This document shows, one piece after another, positions 53,792 through 62,781 of a stretch of DNA of 64,000 nucleotides (positions within the stretch are counted from its first letter, which is position 1; the number at the start of each line of letters is the position of its first letter). The stretch covers positions 7,871,501 to 7,935,500 of the forward strand of contig NZ_CP107985.1 of assembly GCF_036108815.1 (NCBI RefSeq), read 5' to 3'. The position numbers and the translations under genes are program-made. The notes under the pieces were generated by a model, which was not told the origin of the DNA, searched no databases, and saw only the letters and a list, made by a program, of their open reading frames with translations. The DNA comes from Streptomyces sp. NBC_00353. GTDB taxonomy: Bacteria; Actinomycetota; Actinomycetes; Streptomycetales; Streptomycetaceae.

Positions 53792-54175
53792 GTGGCACGC
53801 GTCAAGCGGGCAGTCAACGCCCACAAGAAGCGCCGGGCAATCCTCGAGGCCGCCAGCGGTTACCGCGGTCAGCGCTCGCGCCTGTACCGCAAGGCCAAGG
53901 AGCAGGTCACCCACTCCCTGGTCTACAACTACAACGACCGCAAGAAGCGCAAGGGCGACTTCCGTCAGCTGTGGATCCAGCGCATCAACGCCGCTGCCCG
54001 CCAGAACGGCATGACGTACAACCGCCTCATCCAGGGTCTGAAGGCCGCCAACATCGAGGTGGACCGCAAGATCCTGGCCGAGCTCGCGGTCAACGACGCC
54101 AACGCGTTCGCCGCCCTCGTCGAGGTTGCCCAGAAGGCCCTCCCGAGCGATGTCAACGCCCCGAAGGCCGCCTGA
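53792..54175 (+). CDS. rplT: 50S ribosomal protein L20
   Basis: A 127-residue L20: ARVKRAVNAHKKRRAILE, GYRGQRSRLYRKAKEQV, FRQLWIQRINAAARQNGMTY. The extended basic N-terminus binds 23S rRNA early in assembly. In other bacteria L20 is the repressor of this operon. The GTG start has AAGGAG upstream. The gene is followed by a 15-bp hairpin terminator. Confidence 0.97.
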   Translation: MARVKRAVNAHKKRRAILEAASGYRGQRSRLYRKAKEQVTHSLVYNYNDRKKRKGDFRQLWIQRINAAARQNGMTYNRLIQGLKAANIEVDRKILAELAVNDANAFAALVEVAQKALPSDVNAPKAA

Positions 54176-54201
54176 TCCAGGGCACACTTCTTGGCTTTGA
54201 G

Positions 54202-54236
54202 CCGGACCCGCAGGCGCTCGTCGCCTGCGGGTCCGG
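54202..54236 (+). terminator. Terminator of infC-rpmI-rplT operon
   Basis: A perfect 15-bp stem (arm CCGGACCCGCAGGCG, loop ctcgt) lies 26 nt after the rplT stop. Confidence 0.88.
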
Positions 54237-54308
54237 TGCGTTGCACGACGTGTTCCCGTACCTCCGCCCGATCCGTACCTCCGCACGCAGAGAGGCCCGC
54301 CGCCGACC

Positions 54309-55151
54309 ATGGGCACCCCCGAACTGATCTCCCCGCGATCGCCGCGTGTCGCCGCCGCCCGGCGCCTTGCCAGGCGCAACTTCCGCGGCAAGGAGCGACG
54401 GTTCATCGCCGAGGGGCCGCAGGCCGTGCGCGAGGCCGCCGGGCACCGCGGCAGTGACGGTGAGCCGACGCTGCTGGAGCTCTTCGCCACCGTCGAGGCG
54501 GCCGAGCGGTACACCGACATCGTCGACGCCGCCCACGCGGCCGGCGCCCGGGTGCACCTCGCCGACGGCGACACACTCGCCGAGATGTCGCAGACCGTCA
54601 CGCCGCAGGGCCTGATCGGTGTCTGCCGCTTCCTCGACTCGCCGTTCGAGTCCATCCTCGCCGCGAAGCCCACCCTGGTCGCCGTCCTCGCCCATGTACG
54701 CGACCCCGGGAACGCCGGTACGGTGCTGCGCTGTGCCGACGCCGCGGGCGCCGACGCCGTCGTGCTCACGGACGCCTCCGTGGACCTGTACAACCCCAAG
54801 TCCGTACGGGCGTCAGTCGGTTCGCTCTTCCATCTGCCGGTCGCCGTCGGTGTACCGGTCGAGCAGGCGGTGCAGGGGCTGCGGGACGCGGGCGTACGGA
54901 TCCTCGCCGCCGACGGCGCGGGCGACGACGACCTCGACGACGAGCTCGACGCGGGCACCATGGGCGGGCCGACCGCCTGGGTCTTCGGCAACGAGGCCTG
55001 GGGCCTGCCGGAGGAGACCCGGGCGCTCGCCGACGCCGTCGTGCGGGTGCCGATCCACGGCAAGGCGGAGAGCCTCAATCTCGCCACTGCCGCGGCCGTC
55101 TGTCTGTACGCCTCGGCGCGCGCCCAGCGCCCCCGCCGCACCACCGGCTGA
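54309..55151 (+). CDS. TrmH-family (SpoU) RNA methyltransferase
   Basis: A 280-residue 2'-O-ribose methyltransferase. An N-terminal L30e-like substrate domain (RNFRGKERRFIAEGPQAVRE) is followed by the SPOUT knot domain with HVRDPGNAGTVLRCADAAGA, WVFGNEAWGLPEE and GKAESLNLATAAAVCLY, which bind SAM. The target nucleotide in 23S rRNA or tRNA is not predictable. Adjacent to ribosomal protein genes but separated by a terminator. Confidence 0.9.
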   Translation: MGTPELISPRSPRVAAARRLARRNFRGKERRFIAEGPQAVREAAGHRGSDGEPTLLELFATVEAAERYTDIVDAAHAAGARVHLADGDTLAEMSQTVTPQGLIGVCRFLDSPFESILAAKPTLVAVLAHVRDPGNAGTVLRCADAAGADAVVLTDASVDLYNPKSVRASVGSLFHLPVAVGVPVEQAVQGLRDAGVRILAADGAGDDDLDDELDAGTMGGPTAWVFGNEAWGLPEETRALADAVVRVPIHGKAESLNLATAAAVCLYASARAQRPRRTTG

Positions 55152-55294
55152 CCGCCCCGCACCCCCGGCCCGTACCCGGCCGCCCGGCACATCGCAGCGG
55201 TGCGCTTCCACGGGGTGTCGCTCCGTCACCGACGACTAGTAGGGTGACGGACTCGGGGCCCACTGCACCGGTTCGAGAGGTGGGGTACGGGAAT

Positions 55295-56431
55295 ATGCCA
55301 GTCGGCATGAGCAGGCCGCGCGAGTCGCGCATCGACCGGGCGGAAAGCATCGCGACCGTCACCGCTGTCGCGGACGCGGACGGAGCCGTCGACCCCGACG
55401 ACCTCCCCGACGGCCTCGTCGTCGCCGACGAGACGGGCCGGGTCATCTGCTTCAACTCCGCCGCCGCCCGGATCACCGCCGTCCCCCGGGCCGCCGCTCT
55501 CGGCCGCCCGCTGGAACACGCACTGCCGCTGGAGGACCTGAAGGGCCGCCGCTGGTGGGCGCTGACCGACCCCTACGGCGGCCTCGCCACCCGGGTCGGA
55601 CAGCCCGAGCGGAACCTGCTGCTTCCCGGCGGCCGCGAGGTGCTGGTCTCCGCCCGGTACGTACGAGAGTGCCCCACCGGACCCGTACGCCGGCTGGTGA
55701 TCAGCCTGCGCGGCACCGAGGCCCGCCGCCGCACCGAGCGCAGCCACGCCGAACTGATCGCGACCGTCGCCCATGAGCTGCGCTCCCCGCTGACCTCGGT
55801 CAAGGGCTTCACGGCGACCCTGCTCGCCAAATGGGAGCGGTTCACCGACGACCAGAAGCGGCTGATGCTGGAGACCGTCGACGCCGATGCCAACCGCGTC
55901 ACCCGGCTCATCGCCGAACTGCTCGACATCTCCCGGATCGACTCGGGGCGCCTGGAGCTGCGCCGCCAGCCGGTCGACCTCTCCGCCGCCGTCGAACGGC
56001 ACATCCAGGCGCTCACCGCGACCGGTCTGGCGCCCGACCGGTTCCTCGTCCGCACCCGGCAGCCGCTGCCCGCCGTATGGGCCGACCCGGACAAGGTCGA
56101 CCAGGTGCTGGGGAACCTGCTGGAAAACGCGGTGCGTCACGGCGAGGGAACCGTCACCATTGAGGTCGCACCCGCACCCGCGACCAGAGACGAGAAGGGA
56201 ACGGCCGTCACCGTGAGCGACGAAGGCCCCGGCATCCCCGAGGAGTCGATGGGCCGTGTCTTCACCCGCTTCTGGCGCGGGAGCAAGCGTGGCGGGACGG
56301 GCCTGGGCCTCTACATCGTCAAGGGCATCGTGGAGGCGCACGGCGGCACGATCACGGTCGGCCGAGGGCCCGGCGGCGGTGCCGAGTTCCGATTTATTCT
56401 GCCCGTGGGGGCGCCGGCCTACCTGGCCTGA
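55295..56431 (+). CDS. PAS-domain sensor histidine kinase, orphan
   Basis: A 378-residue kinase without transmembrane helices. A PAS domain (LPDGLVVADETGRVICFNSA, about residues 30-140) precedes the HisKA box with phospho-acceptor His in ATVAHELRSPLTSVKG. The ATPase domain has N box QVLGNLLENAVRHG, G1 VSDEGPGIP and G2 GTGLGLYIVKG. ATG at 55295 is chosen; GTG at 55244 and ATG at 55307 are alternatives. No response regulator is encoded nearby, so its partner is elsewhere. It may sense a cytoplasmic signal through PAS. Confidence 0.88.
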   Translation: MPVGMSRPRESRIDRAESIATVTAVADADGAVDPDDLPDGLVVADETGRVICFNSAAARITAVPRAAALGRPLEHALPLEDLKGRRWWALTDPYGGLATRVGQPERNLLLPGGREVLVSARYVRECPTGPVRRLVISLRGTEARRRTERSHAELIATVAHELRSPLTSVKGFTATLLAKWERFTDDQKRLMLETVDADANRVTRLIAELLDISRIDSGRLELRRQPVDLSAAVERHIQALTATGLAPDRFLVRTRQPLPAVWADPDKVDQVLGNLLENAVRHGEGTVTIEVAPAPATRDEKGTAVTVSDEGPGIPEESMGRVFTRFWRGSKRGGTGLGLYIVKGIVEAHGGTITVGRGPGGGAEFRFILPVGAPAYLA

Positions 56432-56523
56432 GCAGCCCGCGGGCTTCTTCGACCCCTCGCGGCCTTTAGACTCGACCTTTGGCACCTTTGTGTCCTCCAG
56501 TCGTCGAGCGAGGCCACGGGGGT

Positions 56524-56540
56524 CCGGGGGTATCCCCCGG
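56524..56540 (+). other. Hairpin upstream of pheS
   Basis: CCGGGGG-tat-CCCCCGG, 37 nt before the pheS start. The 146-nt gap holds unusual TTT triplets but no convincing Phe-rich leader peptide or T-box was seen, so an attenuator is not claimed. Confidence 0.45.
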
Positions 56541-56577
56541 TAAGAGCAGTATCAGCCAATCGGAAGCACGGGAAGAG

Positions 56578-57717
56578 ATGTCGGCACCGAACAAGTCGTA
56601 CGACCCAGTCGAGGTCGAGGCACTGAAACCGGAAGAGATCGAGCGCATGCGGGACGAGGCGTTCGCCGCCTTCGCCGCCGCGGGTGACCTCGACGCGCTC
56701 GCCCAGGCGAAGACCGCGCACACCGGTGGAACCTCGCCCCTGTCGCTCGCCAACCGGGAGATCGGCGCCCTGCCGCCGCAGGCCAAGGCCGAGGCGGGCA
56801 AGCGCGTGGGCCAGGCCCGCGGCGCCGTGAGCAAGGCCCTCGCCGGCCGTCAGGCGGAGCTGGAGGCCGAGCGGGACGCCCGTGTGCTGGTCGAGGAGGC
56901 GGTGGACGTCACGCTGCCGTACGACCGCACCCCGGCCGGCGCCCGCCACCCGCTGACGACCATCATGGAGCGTGTCGCGGACGTCTTCGTGGCCATGGGC
57001 TACGAGGTCGCCGAAGGCCCCGAGGTCGAGGCGGAGTGGTTCAACTTCGACGCGCTGAACTTCGTGCCCGACCACCCGGCCCGGCAGATGCAGGACACCT
57101 TCTTCGTCCAGGGCACCACGCCCGACGGGAAGCCGACCACGGGCGACGAGTCCGGCATCGTGCTGCGTACGCACACCTCGCCGGTCCAGGCCCGCACCCT
57201 GCTCGACCGTGAGCCGCCCGTCTACGTCGTCTGCCCCGGGCGGGTCTACCGCACCGACGAGCTCGACGCGACGCACACCCCGGTCTTCCACCAGATCGAG
57301 CTGCTGGCCGTCGACGAGGGCCTCACCATGGCGGACCTCAAGGGCACCCTCGACCACATGGTCCAGGCGCTCTTCGGCCCGGAGATGAAGACCCGGCTGC
57401 GGCCGAACTTCTTCCCGTTCACCGAGCCGTCGGCCGAGATGGACATGGTCTGCTACGTCTGCCGCGGCACGTCCGTCGGCAACCCGGACCGCCCCTGCCG
57501 CACCTGCGGCAGCGAGGGCTGGATCGAGCTCGGCGGCTGCGGCATGGTCAACCCCAAGGTGCTCATCGCCTGCGGCGTCGACCCCCAGAAGTACAGCGGA
57601 TTCGCCTTCGGGTTCGGCATCGAACGGATGCTGATGTTCCGCCACAACGTCGAAGACATGCGAGACATGGTCGAGGGTGACGTCCGGTTCACCCGGCCGT
57701 TCGGGATGGAGATCTGA
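56578..57717 (+). CDS. pheS: Phenylalanine-tRNA ligase alpha subunit
   Basis: A 379-residue class II synthetase catalytic subunit. An N-terminal coiled-coil tRNA arm is followed by motif 2 region RVYRTDELDATHTPVFHQIE, the zinc-like CYVCRG...CRTCG element and motif 3 GFGIERMLM. It forms an alpha2beta2 complex with PheT and charges tRNA-Phe. ATG at 56578 with GGAAGAG upstream begins the conserved MSAPNKSYDPVEVEALKPE-type start. Its stop overlaps the pheT start (TGATG). Confidence 0.96.
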   Translation: MSAPNKSYDPVEVEALKPEEIERMRDEAFAAFAAAGDLDALAQAKTAHTGGTSPLSLANREIGALPPQAKAEAGKRVGQARGAVSKALAGRQAELEAERDARVLVEEAVDVTLPYDRTPAGARHPLTTIMERVADVFVAMGYEVAEGPEVEAEWFNFDALNFVPDHPARQMQDTFFVQGTTPDGKPTTGDESGIVLRTHTSPVQARTLLDREPPVYVVCPGRVYRTDELDATHTPVFHQIELLAVDEGLTMADLKGTLDHMVQALFGPEMKTRLRPNFFPFTEPSAEMDMVCYVCRGTSVGNPDRPCRTCGSEGWIELGGCGMVNPKVLIACGVDPQKYSGFAFGFGIERMLMFRHNVEDMRDMVEGDVRFTRPFGMEI

Positions 57718-60230
57718 TGCGCGTCCCGCTTTCCTGGCTGCGGGAGTACGTCGACCTGCCGGCGACCGAGACCGGCCGTGACGTACAGGCCAAGCTCGTC
57801 GCCGTCGGTCTGGAGGTCGAGACCGTCGAGCACATCGGCGCCGGCCTCAAGGGCCCCCTGGTCGTCGGACAGGTACTGACCATCGAGGAGCTGGAGGGCT
57901 TCAAGAAGCCCATCCGCTTCTGCACCGTCGACGTCGGCAACGCCAACGGCACCGGTGAGCCGCAGGAGATCGTCTGCGGAGCCCGTAACTTCGCCGTCGG
58001 CGACAAGGTCGTCGTGGTCCTCCCGGGCGCCGTGCTGCCCGGCGACTTCGCGATCGCCGCACGCAAGACGTACGGCCGGACCTCGCACGGCATGATCTGT
58101 TCCACCGACGAGCTCGGTATGGGCGACGACGGCACGCACGGCATCATCGTGCTGGCGCCGGAGCACGAGGTCGGCACCGACGCGATCGAGCTGCTCCAGC
58201 TCGTCGACGAGGTCCTCGACATCGCCGTGACCCCCGACCGCGGCTACTGCCTCTCCATGCGTGGTGTGGCCCGCGAGACCGCCACCGCGTACGGGCTGCC
58301 GCTGCGCGACCCGGCGCTCCTCGACGTGCCCGCGCCGAACGCGTTCGGCTACCCGGTGAAGGTGGCCGACCCGATCGGCTGCGACCGGTTCACCGCGCGT
58401 ACCGTCGTCGGCCTGGATCCCGAGGCGCGTTCCCCGATCTGGATGCAGCGTCGGCTGCAGAAGGCCGGGATGCGTCCGATCTCGCTCACCGTCGACATCA
58501 CCAACTACGTGATGCTGGAGCTCGGCCAGCCGCTGCACGCCTACGACCGCACCCGGATCGACGGGCCGATCGGGGTGCGCCGCGCCCAGCAGGGCGAGAA
58601 GCTCACCACGCTCGACGGCACGGTCCGCGTCCTGGACGCCGAGGACCTGGTCATCACCGACAACCGTGGGCCGATCGGTCTCGCGGGTGTCATGGGCGGC
58701 GCCAACACGGAGATCGCCGACGCCCAGAACGGTGAGCACACCAGCACCGAGGTCGTCATCGAGGCCGCGCACTTCGACGCGATCTCGATCGCCCGGACCG
58801 CGCGCCGTCACAAGCTGTCCTCCGAGGCGTCCAAGCGCTTCGAGCGCGGCGCGGACCCGGAGGCCGCGGCCGCCGCCGCGCAGCGCACCGTCGACCTCCT
58901 GGTGCTCCTCGCGGGCGGTACCGCCGAGGCCGGTGTCACCGAGGTCACCGCCCCGTCCGCGCCCCGCACCATCGCGATGCCCGCGGACCACCCCGACCGG
59001 GTGGCCGGTGTCGGGTACGGCCGCGAGACCGTCGTACGCCGCCTCCAGCAGGTCGGCTGCGACGTCTACGGGCAGGACGAGCTCCTCGTCACGGTGCCGT
59101 CCTGGCGGCCCGACCTGAGCGAGCCGAACGACCTCGCCGAAGAGGTCATCCGGCTGGAGGGGTACGAGAACCTTCCGTCGACGCTGCCGAAGCCGCCGTC
59201 CGGGCGCGGGCTCACCGACCGCCAGCGGCTGCACCGCAGGGTCGGCCGGGCGCTCGCCGGAGCCGGCTACGTCGAGGCGCTGAACTACCCGTTCATCGGG
59301 GACGAAGTCCTCGACCAGCTCGGGTTCGACGCCGACGACGCCCGCCGCCGTACGGTCAAGCTCGTCAACCCGCTCTCCGACGAGGAGCCGGCGCTGCGCA
59401 CCACGCTGCTGCCGGGCCTCCTCGGCGCACTGCGGCGCAACGACGGCCGCGGCAGCCACGACCTGGCACTCTTCGAGACCGGTCTCGTCTTCAGGCCGAC
59501 GGGCGACGAGACCCAGGCCGTACGCCTGCCCGTCGAACACCGGCCCAGCGACGAGCAGATCGCCGATCTGAACGCCGCGCTGCCGCGGCAGCCGCGCCGT
59601 GCCGCGGTCGTCCTCGCGGGCGCCCGCGAGCAGGCCGGCTGGTGGGGCAAGGGCCGCCCGGTGGACTGGGCGGACTCCATCGAGGCCGCTCGTGCCATCG
59701 CCCGCGAGGCGGGTGTCGAACTCATCGTCCGGAACGACCAGCATGCGCCGTGGCACCCCGGCCGCTGCGCAGCACTGTTCGTCACGGCGAACGACGCGGA
59801 GGCCCTCGTCGGGCACGCCGGTGAGCTGCACCCGCGCGTCATCAAGGAGCTCCATCTGCCGGAGCGGACCTGCGCCATGGAGATCGACCTCGACCTCCTG
59901 GAACAGGCCGTCGACGGCGCGCTCCAGGCGCCGCGGATCTCCACCTTCCCGGTGGCGACCCAGGACGTCGCGCTGATCGTCGCGCAGGACGTGCCCGCCA
60001 CCACGGTGGAGCAGGCGCTGCGTGCCGGCGCCGGTCAACTCCTCGAATCGCTGCGGCTGTTCGACGTCTTCACCGGTGAGCAGATCGGTGAGGGCAAGAA
60101 GTCGCTGGCGTACGCGCTGCGGTTCCGGGCGCCGGACCGCACGCTGACCGTCGACGAGGCCACGGCCGCCCGCGACGCGGCGGTCGCCCTGGCTGCCGAG
60201 CGGACCGGTGCGGTGCTGCGCGGAGCGTAG
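57717..60230 (+). CDS. pheT: Phenylalanine-tRNA ligase beta subunit
   Basis: An 837-residue beta subunit. Domains in order: N-terminal MRVPLSWLREYVDLP, the tRNA-binding OB fold (VGQVLTIEELEGFKKPIRFC), the B3/B4 editing region (HKLSSEASKRFERGADPE), B5, and the C-terminal anticodon-binding FDX-ACB domain (STFPVATQDVALIVAQDVP). Full length for the family. Coupled to pheS by one-base overlap and ended by a 19-bp terminator about 107 nt downstream. Confidence 0.96.
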   Translation: MRVPLSWLREYVDLPATETGRDVQAKLVAVGLEVETVEHIGAGLKGPLVVGQVLTIEELEGFKKPIRFCTVDVGNANGTGEPQEIVCGARNFAVGDKVVVVLPGAVLPGDFAIAARKTYGRTSHGMICSTDELGMGDDGTHGIIVLAPEHEVGTDAIELLQLVDEVLDIAVTPDRGYCLSMRGVARETATAYGLPLRDPALLDVPAPNAFGYPVKVADPIGCDRFTARTVVGLDPEARSPIWMQRRLQKAGMRPISLTVDITNYVMLELGQPLHAYDRTRIDGPIGVRRAQQGEKLTTLDGTVRVLDAEDLVITDNRGPIGLAGVMGGANTEIADAQNGEHTSTEVVIEAAHFDAISIARTARRHKLSSEASKRFERGADPEAAAAAAQRTVDLLVLLAGGTAEAGVTEVTAPSAPRTIAMPADHPDRVAGVGYGRETVVRRLQQVGCDVYGQDELLVTVPSWRPDLSEPNDLAEEVIRLEGYENLPSTLPKPPSGRGLTDRQRLHRRVGRALAGAGYVEALNYPFIGDEVLDQLGFDADDARRRTVKLVNPLSDEEPALRTTLLPGLLGALRRNDGRGSHDLALFETGLVFRPTGDETQAVRLPVEHRPSDEQIADLNAALPRQPRRAAVVLAGAREQAGWWGKGRPVDWADSIEAARAIAREAGVELIVRNDQHAPWHPGRCAALFVTANDAEALVGHAGELHPRVIKELHLPERTCAMEIDLDLLEQAVDGALQAPRISTFPVATQDVALIVAQDVPATTVEQALRAGAGQLLESLRLFDVFTGEQIGEGKKSLAYALRFRAPDRTLTVDEATAARDAAVALAAERTGAVLRGA

Positions 60231-60337
60231 TAGGCGCACGGCGGCCGTCCAGCGGGTGCGCGCGCCCTCCGGGCGCGATCTCCCCATGGCCTTGACGGCA
60301 TGGGAGCGAACCCTCGGCGGGCCTGCAGGCAGATGGT

Positions 60338-60378
60338 GAGGAGGGGGCGTATCCGGTGGCCGGATACGCCCCCTCCTC
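60338..60378 (+). terminator. Intrinsic terminator of pheST
   Basis: A 19-bp stem (60338-60356 with 60360-60378; arm GAGGAGGGGGCGTATCCGG) with a 3-nt loop, ending CTCCTCCTG. Nothing else is seen in 60231-60337. Confidence 0.88.
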
Positions 60379-60673
60379 CTGTGCTCGCCGAACGGCGGGG
60401 GACCGCACGCGGGCCCCGTCCCGGCCCGGGGGAACCCGGTTCCGGTACGGCCCCGCAGCCACCCTCCGATCAGTGGGCAGTGGGTCGTGCGATCCGGCGC
60501 CGCCCGCGCTGCCACGGAGTGTCGGGCAGGTCGGCAGGGCGAACGGCGCGGGTGCGGGTCGTCGACTGTACGAGGGGGAGCAGACGACCCGGCCGCCTCT
60601 TGCGAGGCGACTGATTCAACCGATCAGCGCCCAGGCGCAACAGAGTGCGCAGCGGGACGGTTCGGGCATTCCG

Positions 60674-60727
60674 TTCACACCCCGTGTGAAACGTGCTCCA
60701 CTGGGGCGACACGCCTCAAGGCGTGTC
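60674..60727 (+). promoter_or_regulatory. Palindrome and hairpin upstream of NsdA-like regulator
   Basis: The 365-nt gap 60379-60743 contains no supportable gene. It holds TTCACAC-ccc-GTGTGAA (60674-60690), a perfect 7-bp inverted repeat suited to protein binding, and GACACGCC-tcaa-GGCGTGTC (60708-60727), a hairpin ending a few nt before the ribosome site. Either could control the regulator; roles are inferred. Confidence 0.5.
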
Positions 60728-60743
60728 CGGCGGAGGAGGGGCA

Positions 60744-62084
60744 ATGGAGCCCAACATTCTGCTCGAGGCCCTGATCGACGAGGCGGGCGTCTCCCGGGCG
60801 GGCCTCGCCGCGCACGTGAATCGGGCCGGGCGCGCCCGAGGGCTGTCCCTGCGGTACGAACACACCGCCGTGGCACGCTGGTTGAAGGGCCAGCGCCCGC
60901 GCGGTCAGGTGCCCGATCTGATCTGTGAGGTGCTCGGCGACCGGCTGCACCGGCCGGTTTCGCTCGACGACATCGGCATGGCGTGCCCCGGCGGCAGTGC
61001 ACCCGGGCCGGCCTCCACGCTCACCGGGTTCGTCGAGCGGGCCACCGCGCTGTGGCGCTCCGACGAACAGCAGCGCCCGCACATCCTCGCCTCGGCGGCC
61101 GTCACCGGCACGACGGCGGTGATGCCGGTCTGGGAGTGGGAGAACCCACCGGAGGACACCGATGTCTCCCGTGCCGGTACGACCCGGGTCTCCCCGGCCG
61201 ACATAGCGATGCTGCGTGCGGCCCGTTCCCACTACGAACTGATGTACCGCAGGGCCGGTGGCATCGCGACCCGTTCCCGCATCGTCGGCTTCCTCAACGC
61301 CGAGACCGCCCCGCTGCTGCGCGGCGGCTACAGCGATGCGCTGGGCCGTCGGCTGCACCGGGCGACCGGCGGGCTGGTGGCCGTCGCGGGCATCTGCGCC
61401 TACGACTCCGACGCGCACGGCCTTGCCCAGCGCTACTTCCACCAGGCGTTGCGGCTGGCCAAGGCGAGCGGGGACCGAGGGCTCGGCGGGTATGTGATCG
61501 CCCTGCTCGTCAACCAGTCGCTGTTCCTGGCGGAGTACCGGCAGTCCGTCGCGTTCGCGGAGGCGGCGCTGCGGGCCGCGGGCCGGGACATCACACCCGC
61601 GCTGGCCGCCGATCTGTACGCGATGCAGGCCAAGGCGTACGCCCATCTCGGCGACGGCCACAATGCCCTGGAGTGCATCCGGCGCGCCGAGTCGGAGGCG
61701 GGACGCATCCGTCCCGGGCACGAGCCCGACGAGACGGGGTACGTCGAGCCGGGCCTGGTCAATGTCCAGGTGGCCGAGGCGCTGCTCCGCCTCGGCGATC
61801 TGCCGGGGGCGCGGGAGCATGCGGCCGCGGCGGTACGGACCCCGGCGCACGACCGGGGCCGCGTGCACCGGCTGGCCATACTGACGCATATCGAGCTGCG
61901 GCAGGGGGAGGCGGACCGAGCAGCAGGCACGGCGGCCGAAATGGCGGAACGGGTCCGGGGGATGGAGTCGCAGCGGCTGCGGGACCGGCTGCGGGCGGTG
62001 CGCGAGGATCTGATCGCGAGCGGGTGCGCCGACGCGGAGCGGGCCGCCGAACTCATCGAAGGAGCGCTGCGCGTACCGCTCTGA
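60744..62084 (+). CDS. NsdA-like TPR regulatory protein
   Basis: A 446-residue Streptomyces-type protein beginning MEPNILLEALIDEAGVSRAG, the start typical of the NsdA family of developmental/antibiotic negative regulators. An HTH-like segment (YEHTAVARWLKGQRPRGQVP) occupies the first 80 residues. The rest is helical with tetratricopeptide-like repeats (YFHQALRLAKASGDRGLGGY ...). GGAGGAGGGGC precedes the ATG. Function in this strain is inferred from family resemblance recalled from memory. Confidence 0.8.
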   Translation: MEPNILLEALIDEAGVSRAGLAAHVNRAGRARGLSLRYEHTAVARWLKGQRPRGQVPDLICEVLGDRLHRPVSLDDIGMACPGGSAPGPASTLTGFVERATALWRSDEQQRPHILASAAVTGTTAVMPVWEWENPPEDTDVSRAGTTRVSPADIAMLRAARSHYELMYRRAGGIATRSRIVGFLNAETAPLLRGGYSDALGRRLHRATGGLVAVAGICAYDSDAHGLAQRYFHQALRLAKASGDRGLGGYVIALLVNQSLFLAEYRQSVAFAEAALRAAGRDITPALAADLYAMQAKAYAHLGDGHNALECIRRAESEAGRIRPGHEPDETGYVEPGLVNVQVAEALLRLGDLPGAREHAAAAVRTPAHDRGRVHRLAILTHIELRQGEADRAAGTAAEMAERVRGMESQRLRDRLRAVREDLIASGCADAERAAELIEGALRVPL

Positions 62085-62149
62085 ACGTTCCCCTCCGGAG
62101 CTGTTCCTGCTGCGATGTTGCCACCAACATGTCGGAAGGTGGCAGAACT

Positions 62150-62680
62150 GTGCAGTGGACGAATCTGAACGAACAAACGGTGTATGAAAACCGCTGGTTC
62201 CGCGTCAACCTGGCGGACGTCGCGCTCCCCGACGGCCGGCACCTCGACCACTACCTCGTGCGGCTGCGCCCGGTCGCCGCGGCAACCGTCGTCAACGAGG
62301 CCAACGAGGTACTCCTGCTGTGGCGGCACCGGTTCATCACCGACAGCTGGGGGTGGGAACTGGCCGCGGGCGTCGTCGAGGACGGCGAGGACATCGCCGC
62401 CGCGGCCGCCCGGGAGATGGAGGAGGAGACCGGCTGGCGCCCCGGCCCGCTGCGGCCGCTGCTGACCGTGGAGCCGTCGAACGGCCTCACCGACGCCCGG
62501 CACCACCTCTACTGGGCCCAGGAGGCCAGCTGGACCGGACATCCGCAGGACGACTTCGAGTCGTCGCGGCGTGAGTGGATACCGCTCAAGCTGGTGCCCG
62601 ACATGATCGCCCGGGGCGAGGTCCCGGCCGCCAACATGGTGGCCGGGCTGATGATGCTCCATCACTTACGGCTGGGGTGA
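62150..62680 (+). CDS. NUDIX hydrolase with a TTA codon
   Basis: A 176-residue NUDIX protein. The box is complete: GVVEDGEDIAAAAAREMEEE followed by TGW. GTG at 62150 is preferred, with GGAAGGTGG seven nt upstream; ATG at 62129 would add seven residues. The fourth-last sense codon is TTA (62666-62668), read in Streptomyces only by the bldA tRNA, so full-length product may be limited to later growth. It follows the NsdA-like gene by 65 nt. The nucleotide substrate is unknown; ADP-ribose-type substrates are common in this subgroup. Confidence 0.88.
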   Translation: MQWTNLNEQTVYENRWFRVNLADVALPDGRHLDHYLVRLRPVAAATVVNEANEVLLLWRHRFITDSWGWELAAGVVEDGEDIAAAAAREMEEETGWRPGPLRPLLTVEPSNGLTDARHHLYWAQEASWTGHPQDDFESSRREWIPLKLVPDMIARGEVPAANMVAGLMMLHHLRLG

Positions 62681-62728
62681 GCCCGGACCACCGCCCGGAC
62701 GGGACCCGGGCTCCGTGACAGTCACGCA

Positions 62729-62765
62729 CGCGGGGCCGACCGGGGCATCCCCGGCCGGCCCCGCG
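62729..62765. terminator. Bidirectional terminator
   Basis: CGCGGGGCCG-a-CCGGGG pairs with CCCCGG-c-CGGCCCCGCG: a 16-bp stem with one mismatch and a 3-nt loop between the convergent NUDIX and dehydrogenase genes. Confidence 0.8.
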
Positions 62766-62781
62766 CGGCCCCGACCAGCGG

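Noticed and set aside
56432..56577. Phe leader-peptide attenuator or T-box for pheST
   Set aside because: TTT triplets are present but no short start-to-stop frame rich in Phe codons and no T-box core was seen; only one small hairpin is supportable.
57453..60515. Very long open frame opposite pheT (similar ones oppose helY, the ALDH/SDR genes and others)
   Set aside because: High-GC third positions create long antisense open frames. The plus-strand genes have clear families and motifs, while the antisense products show none.
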